Part shown: positions 33,314 through 41,254 of the stretch, piece after piece
Layout: every line of letters starts with the position of its first letter
Numbering within the stretch: position 1 is the first letter of the stretch
NCBI RefSeq assembly: GCF_001010415.1
Contig: NZ_JPLE01000072.1
Location: 1-48,846 of the forward strand
Length of the DNA: 48,846 bases
Origin: Xanthomonas pisi DSM 18956
GTDB lineage: Bacteria; Pseudomonadota; Gammaproteobacteria; Xanthomonadales; Xanthomonadaceae
Direction of reading: 5' to 3'
Position numbers and translations under genes: made by a program
Notes under the pieces: model-generated
The model's database searches: none
Told to the model about the DNA's origin: nothing
Seen by the model: the letters and a program-made list of their open reading frames with translations, nothing else

Positions 33314-33769
33314 TCAGTCGGACTGACTCAGCCGCGCATGCGCCTGCGCGATCTGCTCCCACAAGGTCAGCACGGTCTGCACCTGCGCCTCGCTGAGTGC
33401 GCCAAACACCTCGGCGCGCAGCGCATCCAGGCGGATCTCGATGCGTCCGACCAGCGCCTGGCCTGCGTCGGTGAGCCACAGCTGGTTGGCGCGGCGGTCG
33501 CTGCTGTCGGCCTCGCGCCGGACCAGTCCCTGGGCTGCCAGCTTGTCCAGCAGCCGCACCAGCGACGGGCCCTCCATGCCCAGTTGCTGGGCCAGTGCCA
33601 CCTGGCGGATGCCGCCGCCGGAGCGGCCGACCATCAGCAGCGGCCCGGTGCAGGCGCTGGACAGCCCGAATTCGGCAAACGCCTGGTCGGCCAGCCGCTG
33701 CCACTGGCGGGCGGCGACCAACAGGCCGGAGCTGAGCTGGGCGCGGGGAGAGAGAACACTGTTCGTCAT
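33314..33769 (-). CDS. MarR-family transcriptional regulator
   Basis: A 151-residue winged-helix regulator: RQVALAQQLGMEGPSLVRLL (helix-turn-helix), DKLAAQGLVRREADSSDRRA (wing, with the conserved D-x-R-x-N-x pattern) and ELTP-like LWLTDAGQAL. It heads the efflux operon on the same strand, 111 bp before the DUF1656 gene, so it probably represses itself and the pump until a phenolic or similar ligand binds. A partly palindromic site at 33783-33808 overlaps its promoter region and is shared with folE. Confidence 0.9.
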   Translation of the reverse strand: MTNSVLSPRAQLSSGLLVAARQWQRLADQAFAEFGLSSACTGPLLMVGRSGGGIRQVALAQQLGMEGPSLVRLLDKLAAQGLVRREADSSDRRANQLWLTDAGQALVGRIEIRLDALRAEVFGALSEAQVQTVLTLWEQIAQAHARLSQSD

Positions 33770-33782
33770 AATAGTTAGGATG

Positions 33783-33808
33783 CTATCAATTCAACAATGA
33801 ATCAATAG
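33783..33808. promoter_or_regulatory. Palindromic MarR-operator candidate
   Basis: Outer arms CTAT/ATAG and inner arms ATTCA/TGAAT are arranged symmetrically over 26 bp (18 of 26 positions self-complementary). It lies 14 bp upstream of the MarR start and is AT-rich, unlike the surroundings. Confidence 0.55.
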
Positions 33809-33899
33809 TCACCGAACCCGGCCCAGCGGCCGCAACCGCCACTGGGGCCGCCGGCCCGTCCTCGGGTACCATGCTCGCCCCCTTTGGGTGCACCTGCGC

Positions 33900-34502
33900 A
33901 TGAGCCAGTCCGACCAGCCCGATTCTTCCGTCACCCAGGCCCAGGCCGAAGACGCCGTGCGCACCCTGCTGCGCTGGGCCGGCGAAGACCCGGCCCGCGA
34001 GGGCCTGCTGGATACCCCGCGCCGGGTCGCCGAAGCCTATGGCGACTGGTTCAGCGGCTACCGCGAGGAACCGCGCGAATACCTGGAACGCACCTTCGAG
34101 GAAGTGGCCGGCTACGACGAGCTGATCGTGCTGCGCGACATTTCCTACGAAAGCCATTGCGAGCACCACATGGCGCCGATCATCGGCAAGGTGCACGTGG
34201 GCTATCTGCCGCGCGGCAAGGTGGTCGGCATCAGCAAGCTGGCGCGCGTGGTGGAAAGCTATGCGCGGCGCTTCCAGGTGCAGGAAAAGATGACCGCGCA
34301 GATCGCCCAGTGCATCCAGGACGTGCTGCAACCGCGCGGCGTCGGCGTGGTGGTGGAAGGCTCGCACGAGTGCATGACCACCCGTGGCATCCACAAGCGC
34401 GGCGTCAGCATGGTGACCTCCAAGATGCTGGGCAGCTTCCGCGAGGACGCGCGCACCCGCGCCGAATTCCTGCAGTTCATCGAAGTGGGCGGCAAGCGTT
34501 GA
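33900..34502 (+). CDS. folE: GTP cyclohydrolase I, FolE
   Basis: A 200-residue enzyme making 7,8-dihydroneopterin triphosphate from GTP, the first step of folate synthesis. Conserved blocks: [33 protein letters not shown] with the zinc-binding Cys and His, [32 protein letters not shown], and [18 protein letters not shown] with the second zinc Cys. The ATG at 33900 gives MSQSDQP; an upstream GTG would add four residues. jetA follows after 19 bp on the same strand, so the two may be co-transcribed. Confidence 0.95.
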   Translation: MSQSDQPDSSVTQAQAEDAVRTLLRWAGEDPAREGLLDTPRRVAEAYGDWFSGYREEPREYLERTFEEVAGYDELIVLRDISYESHCEHHMAPIIGKVHVGYLPRGKVVGISKLARVVESYARRFQVQEKMTAQIAQCIQDVLQPRGVGVVVEGSHECMTTRGIHKRGVSMVTSKMLGSFREDARTRAEFLQFIEVGGKR

Positions 34503-34521
34503 GGCAGCCGTTGCCGTCGCC

Positions 34522-35991
34522 ATGAAGCACCAGGCACGTATCGCCGGCTATCGCCAATTGCGCGAGCAGCCGGTCTGGAAACTGCTGGCCGCCGACCACG
34601 CGCCGGAGCTGATCGGCCTGCTGCAGACGGTGTTGCTGGACGGCGAACGCCGCCTGCCCTCGGCCGTGTTGCACGAGCGCCTGCAGCGCCAGCTCGACGC
34701 GCTGCGCGCCGACGAACTCTCGCGCGAGCTGCCGCGCACCGCGCAGGCCTATCTGGCGCATTGGCTGGCGCAGGGCTGGCTGGAACGCCGCCTGCCCGAG
34801 GGCGCGGCCGAAGAAGAATACGAGTTGTCGCGCGCGGCCACCCAGGCCATCCGCTTCATCGTCGGCCTGCGCGAGAGCAGCAGCAGCGCCACCGAAAGCC
34901 GCCTGTCGCTGGTGATCCAGCAGCTGGTGCAGCTGGCGGGCCAGACCGAAGTCGATCCGGAGCTGCGTCTGGCCGCCCTGCGCGAAGAACGCGCACGCAT
35001 CGATGCCGAGATCGAACGCGTGGCCTCCGGCCGCGTGGCCGCGCTCGATGGCAAGCGTGCGCTGGAGCGCGCCCGCGACCTGATCCATCTCTCCGACGAG
35101 CTGGCCGAAGATTTCCATCGCGTGCGCGACGATTTCGAACAGCTCAACCGCCAGTTCCGCGAACGCATCATCGACGACGAAGGCGCACGCGGCGATGTGC
35201 TGGAGCAGCTGTTCAACGGCGTGGACGTGATCGCCGACAGCGAGGCCGGGCGCACCTTCGAGGCGTTCTGGAGCCTGCTCAACGACACCCAGCAAAGCAG
35301 CCAGCTCGATCAGGCGCTGGATGCGCTGCTGGCACGCGGCTTCGCGCGCAAGCTCGACCGGCGCGAACGCGCCTTCCTGCGCGGCTTGACCGGCACGCTG
35401 CTGGAGCGCGGCGGCGAGGTGCACACGGTGATGCAGCACTTCGCCCGCAGCCTGCGCGGTTTCGTGCAGAGCCGCGGCTATCTGGAGCAGCGCCGGCTCA
35501 ATCAACTGCTCAAGCAGGCGCAGGGCGAGGCCTTGCAGCTGCGCGACAGCCTGCATGCCACCGCTGCCACCGGTTACACCCAGGCGTTGAGCGCTGCCCG
35601 CCTGCGGTCGCTGTCGCAATGGCGCCTGCACGACCCGCGCCTGACCCAGGTCGATGGCCGCGTGCAGGCCGCCGATGCGGCAGACATCTCGCTCGACAGC
35701 GTGGGCGATCTGGTCGCGCAATCGGAGATCGACGTGCGCAGCCTGCGCCGCGACCTGCACGAGCTGCTCGGCCAGCGCCCGCGCCTGACCATCGGCGATG
35801 CGCTGCAGCAGCGCCCGGCCGCGCAGGGCCTGGGCAGCGTGATCGGTTACCTGTCGCTGGGCACGCGCCACGGCGTGGTGATCGACGGACAGATGGAAAC
35901 GGTGCAATGGGAAGGCGGCGACGGCGCCCTGCGGCGCGCACGCATTCCGCTGGTGTGGTTCACCCGGGAGAAACGCAATGAACTGGACTGA
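34522..35991 (+). CDS. jetA: JetA, DUF3375 (MukF/kleisin-like) subunit of a Wadjet/MksBEF system
   Basis: A 489-residue protein of the DUF3375 family, the kleisin-type subunit of Wadjet (JetA, also MksF). The N-terminal winged-helix region runs from [21 protein letters not shown] long helical middle has [20 protein letters not shown] and the conserved [20 protein letters not shown] block. The C-terminus has a winged-helix-like end ([10 protein letters not shown]). It overlaps jetB by 14 bp. In Wadjet the ABC proteins form an SMC motor that extrudes DNA loops to find small circular plasmids. The length is normal. Confidence 0.92.
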   Translation: MKHQARIAGYRQLREQPVWKLLAADHAPELIGLLQTVLLDGERRLPSAVLHERLQRQLDALRADELSRELPRTAQAYLAHWLAQGWLERRLPEGAAEEEYELSRAATQAIRFIVGLRESSSSATESRLSLVIQQLVQLAGQTEVDPELRLAALREERARIDAEIERVASGRVAALDGKRALERARDLIHLSDELAEDFHRVRDDFEQLNRQFRERIIDDEGARGDVLEQLFNGVDVIADSEAGRTFEAFWSLLNDTQQSSQLDQALDALLARGFARKLDRRERAFLRGLTGTLLERGGEVHTVMQHFARSLRGFVQSRGYLEQRRLNQLLKQAQGEALQLRDSLHATAATGYTQALSAARLRSLSQWRLHDPRLTQVDGRVQAADAADISLDSVGDLVAQSEIDVRSLRRDLHELLGQRPRLTIGDALQQRPAAQGLGSVIGYLSLGTRHGVVIDGQMETVQWEGGDGALRRARIPLVWFTREKRNELD

Positions 35992-36679
35992 GGACACCCG
36001 CCTGGATGCGGACGAGGACAGCGGCGCGTCGGCCGATGCCGGCCGCACGCCGCTGACGGAGACATCGCCTGCACAGCCGCGCGGCGAACTGTTCCTGGGC
36101 GACACCGGCACGCTGCCGTTCGACGCGCGGCGCGCGCTGTGCCAGCTGCTGGCCGGCCCCAGTATCGACGCGCAACGCCACGGTGCGTTATGGCCTGCGC
36201 TGCTGCGCAACGAGGCGGCGATCCGCCAGGTGTTGTGCGAGCTGTTCCTGGAGCTGGTGCTGGACCGCGAGGGCGGGGTGGCCTTCACCCGTCAGGCCGA
36301 CACCGCCGAGCTGGAATCGCCGACCCTGCTGCGCAGCGCCCCGCTGACCTTTATCGAGTCGGTGCTGCTGCTGTTCCTGCGCCAGCAACTGGCCGAAGCC
36401 GATACGCGCGGCGAGCGGGCGGTGGTGGACGAGGCGCAGTTGGTGGAGGCCTTGTCGGTCTACGAGAAGAACGTGTCCACCGACCGCGCCGGATTCGCGC
36501 GACGGGTGCTGACGGCGATCGGCAAGATGCGCGAGAACCAGTTGCTGTCGCGGCTGCGCGGTAGCGAGGAGCGCTACGAGGTCTCGCCGGTGCTGAAGTT
36601 GCTGTTCTCGGCCGAAGACGTGCAGGCCCTGGTGGTGGCGTATCGCGGCTTGCGCGAGGGAGACGTTGCGCTCGACTAA
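35978..36679 (+). CDS. jetB: JetB, DUF4194 (MukE/KITE-like) subunit
   Basis: A 233-residue DUF4194 protein. After a variable acidic start (residues 1-45) come two winged-helix-like parts: [20 protein letters not shown] and [20 protein letters not shown], followed by [20 protein letters not shown] and [23 protein letters not shown]4194 proteins bind the kleisin JetA and bridge to the SMC subunit. A palindromic repeat begins 2 bp after the stop and the next gene, jetC, is 387 bp away, which is unusual for a jet operon. Confidence 0.9.
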   Translation: MNWTEDTRLDADEDSGASADAGRTPLTETSPAQPRGELFLGDTGTLPFDARRALCQLLAGPSIDAQRHGALWPALLRNEAAIRQVLCELFLELVLDREGGVAFTRQADTAELESPTLLRSAPLTFIESVLLLFLRQQLAEADTRGERAVVDEAQLVEALSVYEKNVSTDRAGFARRVLTAIGKMRENQLLSRLRGSEERYEVSPVLKLLFSAEDVQALVVAYRGLREGDVALD

Positions 36680-36680
36680 G

Positions 36681-36723
36681 TGCCTTCTCCCTCGGGAGAA
36701 GGTGCCCGAAGGGCGGATGAGCG
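36681..36723 (+). repeat. Palindromic repeat directly after jetB
   Basis: CCTTCTCCCTCGGGAGAAGG followed by GTGCCCGAAGGGCGGATGAG, the same element as in recD and beside kgtP. Its hairpin may attenuate transcription between jetB and jetC. Confidence 0.85.
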
Positions 36724-36912
36724 GACGGCCGATCGCGATGCCCGATGTATGACGCCCGGGATGCATGGAGTTTGTGTAGTCGTGCGTTGTGCGACGGATG
36801 TCGGCTCTCACGCCCGATCAAACGCGATCACTTTTCCACGGGCTGCAGCAAGGCATCCAGCTTCCTTATCGGCCGCCGCCGCCGCCCCACGTCAACGCAG
36901 ACCACCGCACCC

Positions 36913-36946
36913 GTAGGAGCGGCCCCGGCCGCGAAGGGGCCGTACC
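36913..36946 (+). repeat. GTAG-type REP element between jetB and jetC
   Basis: Starts GTAGGAGCGGCCCCGGCC and contains the 6-bp palindrome GCGGCC-CC-GGCCGC, the form of the GTAG REP sequences known from Xanthomonas and Stenotrophomonas. The rest of the 387-bp gap (36680-37066) holds no supported gene. Confidence 0.6.
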
Positions 36947-37066
36947 GAATCACTCCCAGACCACAGCCCCGCCACCAGCCCAGCAGCACGCAACACCCCG
37001 CTACAAACAGTCCTGATGTGATCCGTCTTCAGCGTTACCCGTCATCCCGTTTTGGTGAGTTAAGCC

Positions 37067-40000
37067 ATGAATTCCCAGTCCAACCTGTCGCCGGCGCAGC
37101 CGGGCGCGTCCCTGTTCACTGATTCGCTTGCCGAGCAGCGCGCGCAGCAGTTCCGCATGCGGCGCTTGCAGGTGCACAACTGGGGCACGTTCAACGACTT
37201 GACCGAGGTGCCGATCGCCGAGAAGGGCTTCCTGTTCGTCGGGCGCTCCGGGTCGGGCAAGTCGACCTTGCTGGATGCGATGTCGGCACTGCTGACTCCA
37301 CCCAGCATCGTCGACTTCAACGCCGCCGCACGCGAGGCCGAGCGCAGCGGGCGCGATCGCAGCCTGGTGTCGTATGTGCGTGGTGCCTGGGCCGATCAGC
37401 AGGACAGCGCGTCGGGCGAGATCGCCACGCAATACCTGCGCAAGGGCGCCACCTGGTCGGCACTGGTGCTGGAATACCGCAATGCGCACGGCGAGGCGGT
37501 CAGCCTGATTCGCCTGTTCTGGATCGCCGGCAGCGGCAATGCCGCGGCCGATGTGCGCCGCCATTACATGGTCGCGCCGCGCAGCTTCGATGTGGCCAGC
37601 GAGCTGGACGGCTTCGATCTGGATCTGCGCAGGCTCAAGGCGCGTCTTGGCGAGGAGATCGCGCATTTCGACGGCTTTGCCGGCTACGCAGAGCGCTTCC
37701 GGCATGTGCTGGGCATCGGCAACGAAATGGCGTTGCGATTGCTGCACAAGACCCAGTCGGCCAAGAACCTGGGCGATCTCAATGTGTTCCTGCGCGGCTT
37801 CATGCTGGACGAGCCGCGCACGTTCGAGGCGGCCGACCGGCTGGTGGAAGACTTCGCCGAACTCGACGGCGCACACCATGCAGTGGTCACCGCACGCCGG
37901 CAGGTGGAAACGCTGAGCCCGGCACGCGAGCACCATGCGGCGCTGATGGCCCTGCGCCACAGCGTCGGCGAGTTGCGCGAGCTGCAGCTGGGCGTGGACA
38001 GCTACCGCGAACAGCAGCGTCTGGCCTTGCTGGAGACGCGCCTGCACGAACTCGACAGCCAGGACCGCGGGCTGGCCGGCGAAGAAGGCCAGCGGCGTGA
38101 GTCGCTGGACAATCACGAACAGAAACTCGCCGGGCTGGAACGCGAACAACGCGCCGCCGGTGGCGAACAGATCGAGGAACTCGAACGCGAGCGCGCCCGG
38201 GTCGAGCGCGAGCGCGACGAACGCCTGCGGCGTCGCGTGCAGATCGAACAGGCTTGCCGCCAGCTCGGTACGGCCCTGGCCGCAGGCGCCAGCGGCTTTG
38301 CCGAGCAGATCGCGTACGCGCAGACCGTGCTCGAGAACGGCAAGCACGACGCCAGCGCGCTGGATGAGGCGATCGCCGAGCGCATGGGCGCGCGCCGCGA
38401 CGACGAGCGGCGCTTTGCCGAGATCCGCGCCGAACTGGATGCGTTGAAGCGCGCCCCGTCGAGCATGCCGGCACCGATGCAGGCCTTGCGCGCGCGCCTG
38501 TGCGAGGACACCGGCATTGCCGAAGCAGCGCTGCCGTTCGTCGGCGAACTGGTGCAGGTGCGCGAGGATCAGTCAGCCTGGCGCGGTGCGATCGAGCGCG
38601 TGCTGAGCGGTTTTGCGCAGTCGCTGCTGGTGGACGACCGCCATTACGCGCAGGTCAGCGAGTGGGTCAACCGCACCCAGCTCGGCACGCGGCTGGTGTA
38701 TTTCCGGGTACGCCGCAACGATGCGCTGCATGCGCGCACGCCGGATGCGCGTGCACTGCCGGGCAAGCTGCAGCTGCGCGATCATGCCTTTACCGAGTGG
38801 TTGCGCAACGAGTTGATGCGTCGCTTCGATTACGAATGCGTCGATAACGCCGCCGCGCTGCGCAATGCCGACCGCGCCATCACCCGCGAAGGGCAGGTCA
38901 AGCATCCCGGCGACCGTTACGAAAAGGACGACCGCCATGCGGTCAACGACCGCAAGCGCTGGCTGCTGGGTCACGACAACCGCGACAAGCTCAAGGTGTT
39001 CGAGCGCGAAGCGCAGACGCTTGCCCAGCGTATCGCCGGTTGCGATGCCGACGTGGCCGCGCTGCGCAAGCAACGCGAGCAGGACCAGGAACGGCAGCTG
39101 GCCGCGCACACCCTGGTGGAGCGCGACTGGGACGAGATCGATGTCGGCCCCAAGCTGCAGCGCCTGAGCGATATCGACGAACAGCTGCAGCAGCTGCGCG
39201 AAGGCAACAGCGGCCTGCGCGCGCTCGGCCAGGCGATCGAGACCGCACGTACCTTGCGCGACCAGGCCAAGCGCACCTACGAGGAGGTGCGGCTGGAGCG
39301 CGCGCAACTGGCACGCGAGCGGGTCCGGCTCGAACAGCAGCACGCCGCCTGTGCCGGGCGTGCCGGCACCGCTGCGCTCACGCCTACCCAGCTGCAGGGC
39401 CTGCGCGAACGCCTGGCGGCGCTGGCACCGCTGTCGCTGGACAACCTGGAGGCGCATTTCCGCGTGGTCGAGCGTGGCCTGGCCGAGCAACTGGCCGAAA
39501 GCCAGGGCCGCGACAGCCGGCTCAGCGCGCAGCTGCTCGATTGCTTCCGCAAGTACTGCCAGCAATGGCCGGAAGACAGCGGCGATTTCACCGTGAGCCT
39601 GGCCAGTGCCGACGATTTTCTCGCGCGCCTGGATCGGCTGGAGAGCGATGGCCTGCCGCGCCACGAGCACCGTTTCTTCGATCTGCTGCAGACCCAGAGC
39701 AAGAACAATCTGCTGGCCCTGCAGCGCCACACCGCCGAGGCCCACAAGGGCATCAAGCAGCGCATGGACGAGGTCAACGCCAGCCTGGAGCAGGTGCCGT
39801 TCAATCGCGGCACGCTGCTGACCATCGAGGTCAGCGACCGTCGCCTGGGCGAGGTGCAGGAATTCCAGCAACAGTTGCGTGCGGTGCTGTCGCATCAACA
39901 GACCGAAGACCGCGCGCTGGCCGAAGCGCAGTTTTCCACCTTGCGCGAACTGGTGGCACGCCTGGGCGCGCAGGAACCGGACGCACGCCGCTGGCGCGAG

Positions 40001-41104
40001 CAGGTGCTGGACGTGCGCCTGCATGTGGAATTCATCGGTGTCGAGCTGGATGCGCAGACCCGCGCGCAGGTGGAGATCTACCGCAGCGGCGCCGGCAAAT
40101 CCGGCGGTCAGCGCCAGAAGCTGGCGACCACCTGCCTGGCCGCGGCATTGCGCTATCAGCTCGGCGGCGAAGACGGCGAGCTGCCGCGCTACTGCGCGGT
40201 GGTGCTGGACGAAGCCTTCGACAAGGCCGACAACGAGTTCACCGCGCTGGCAATGAACATCTTCGAGAATTTCGGTTTCCAGATGGTGGTGGCCACGCCG
40301 CTGAAATCGGTGATGACGCTGGAGCCGTTCATCGGCGGTGCCTGCTTTGTGGAAATCAGCGGCCGGCACAACTCCGGCGTGCTGCTGATCGAATACGACG
40401 AGCAGGCGCAGCGACTCAAGTTGCCCGAGCGCTCGCGTGCGGACGAGGCGGGTCCTGCAATTGCGGAGCAGCCTGCGAGCGTGACGCAGCGCGAGGCTGC
40501 ACCGGATTGGGCGCAGGCCCGGACGCGTGCGGACAGCACCGGTGCTGTCTCTGGCGCTGAGGGTGCGGCACCTCAACGCGACCCTGCACAGGACGAGGCG
40601 ACGGCCAAGGCGAGCAGGGGTGCCGGCAAGGTTGCGTCTGCATCGGCGCAGGCTGTTCAAACCGCGCCGAAGCCATCAAAAACAGCCGCTGCCAGCGCAG
40701 GTGCGGGATCAGGCAAGTCGGAATCAGCGAAGACCGCAGCGGGCAGGGCCGCATCCGCCAAACCTGCCTCGGCCAGGCGTGCATCGCCTGCAGCGGGCAC
40801 AGCACGCAATCCGGCAACGCCGACCAAATCCGCCAGGACGCCGGCAAACACCCGGACGCCATCCGGGCGTACCGCCTCCGTCAAGCCGATTGCCAAGCCA
40901 AAGAACGCCGCGACTACAGCTGCAGCACCGAAAAAGCCTGCCGACAAGCCGACGGTGGCGAGCCTACGCGCCACCGCATCGCTACGTGGTGCAGCCGCAA
41001 CCAAGGCAACCGCGGCGCGTGGCGCGGCCAAGCCTGCGTCAGTGGCCAAGGCGCGTACCGCCTCGACGCGCGGGTCTGCAGGCAAGCCGCGCGCAAAGCG
41101 CTGA
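37067..41104 (+). CDS. jetC: JetC, SMC/MukB-like ATPase with histone H1-like C-terminal tail
   Basis: A 1345-residue motor protein of a Wadjet/MksB system. Walker A GRSGSGKS is at residues 59-66, after RLQVHNWGTFNDL. Long coiled-coil stretches run about 310-480 and 640-950. Between them lies a hinge-like region (about 500-630). The ABC signature KSGGQRQKLATTCLAAAL and Walker B YCAVVLDEAFDKAD come near 1010-1055, and the ATPase head ends by about 1118 (NSGVLLIEYDEQAQRLKLP). The usual family length is near 1100. A further 226 residues (about 1120-1345) are low-complexity, first acidic, then rich in Ala, Lys, Arg, Ser, Thr and Pro (e.g. KSESAKTAAGRAASAKPAS, GKPRAKR), like histone H1 or AlgP tails. 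No jetD nuclease gene follows. Confidence 0.9.
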   Translation: MNSQSNLSPAQPGASLFTDSLAEQRAQQFRMRRLQVHNWGTFNDLTEVPIAEKGFLFVGRSGSGKSTLLDAMSALLTPPSIVDFNAAAREAERSGRDRSLVSYVRGAWADQQDSASGEIATQYLRKGATWSALVLEYRNAHGEAVSLIRLFWIAGSGNAAADVRRHYMVAPRSFDVASELDGFDLDLRRLKARLGEEIAHFDGFAGYAERFRHVLGIGNEMALRLLHKTQSAKNLGDLNVFLRGFMLDEPRTFEAADRLVEDFAELDGAHHAVVTARRQVETLSPAREHHAALMALRHSVGELRELQLGVDSYREQQRLALLETRLHELDSQDRGLAGEEGQRRESLDNHEQKLAGLEREQRAAGGEQIEELERERARVERERDERLRRRVQIEQACRQLGTALAAGASGFAEQIAYAQTVLENGKHDASALDEAIAERMGARRDDERRFAEIRAELDALKRAPSSMPAPMQALRARLCEDTGIAEAALPFVGELVQVREDQSAWRGAIERVLSGFAQSLLVDDRHYAQVSEWVNRTQLGTRLVYFRVRRNDALHARTPDARALPGKLQLRDHAFTEWLRNELMRRFDYECVDNAAALRNADRAITREGQVKHPGDRYEKDDRHAVNDRKRWLLGHDNRDKLKVFEREAQTLAQRIAGCDADVAALRKQREQDQERQLAAHTLVERDWDEIDVGPKLQRLSDIDEQLQQLREGNSGLRALGQAIETARTLRDQAKRTYEEVRLERAQLARERVRLEQQHAACAGRAGTAALTPTQLQGLRERLAALAPLSLDNLEAHFRVVERGLAEQLAESQGRDSRLSAQLLDCFRKYCQQWPEDSGDFTVSLASADDFLARLDRLESDGLPRHEHRFFDLLQTQSKNNLLALQRHTAEAHKGIKQRMDEVNASLEQVPFNRGTLLTIEVSDRRLGEVQEFQQQLRAVLSHQQTEDRALAEAQFSTLRELVARLGAQEPDARRWREQVLDVRLHVEFIGVELDAQTRAQVEIYRSGAGKSGGQRQKLATTCLAAALRYQLGGEDGELPRYCAVVLDEAFDKADNEFTALAMNIFENFGFQMVVATPLKSVMTLEPFIGGACFVEISGRHNSGVLLIEYDEQAQRLKLPERSRADEAGPAIAEQPASVTQREAAPDWAQARTRADSTGAVSGAEGAAPQRDPAQDEATAKASRGAGKVASASAQAVQTAPKPSKTAAASAGAGSGKSESAKTAAGRAASAKPASARRASPAAGTARNPATPTKSARTPANTRTPSGRTASVKPIAKPKNAATTAAAPKKPADKPTVASLRATASLRGAAATKATAARGAAKPASVAKARTASTRGSAGKPRAKR

Positions 41105-41118
41105 GCGCGCGACACCTG

Positions 41119-41153
41119 GATGCCTGCGTCGCCGCGCTGCGGTCGCAGGCATC
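41119..41153 (+). terminator. Terminator-like hairpin after jetC
   Basis: Arms GATGCCTGCG (41119-41128) and CGCAGGCATC (41144-41153) are exactly complementary with a 15-base loop, 15 bp after the jetC stop. No T-run follows. Confidence 0.55.
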
Positions 41154-41189
41154 GCAGGGTGGGGGCAGGGCAAGGCAACATGCCTAGAT

Positions 41190-41208
41190 AAGAATCGTTA
41201 TCATTATC
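41190..41208 (+). promoter_or_regulatory. Fur box
   Basis: AAGAATCGTTATCATTATC matches the 19-bp Fur consensus GATAATGATAATCATTATC at 14 positions; the second half is perfect. It lies 47 bp upstream of the receptor gene's likely start, so iron-bound Fur should repress it. Confidence 0.8.
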
Positions 41209-41254
41209 GGCCCAGATGTGCCCGCCAGTGCGCATCGTCCCGCTGAAGATCCCG

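Noticed and set aside
38573..40660. A 695-codon minus-strand open frame inside jetC
   Set aside because: It is antisense to the coiled-coil and head regions of jetC, has no recognisable motif and no ribosome site.
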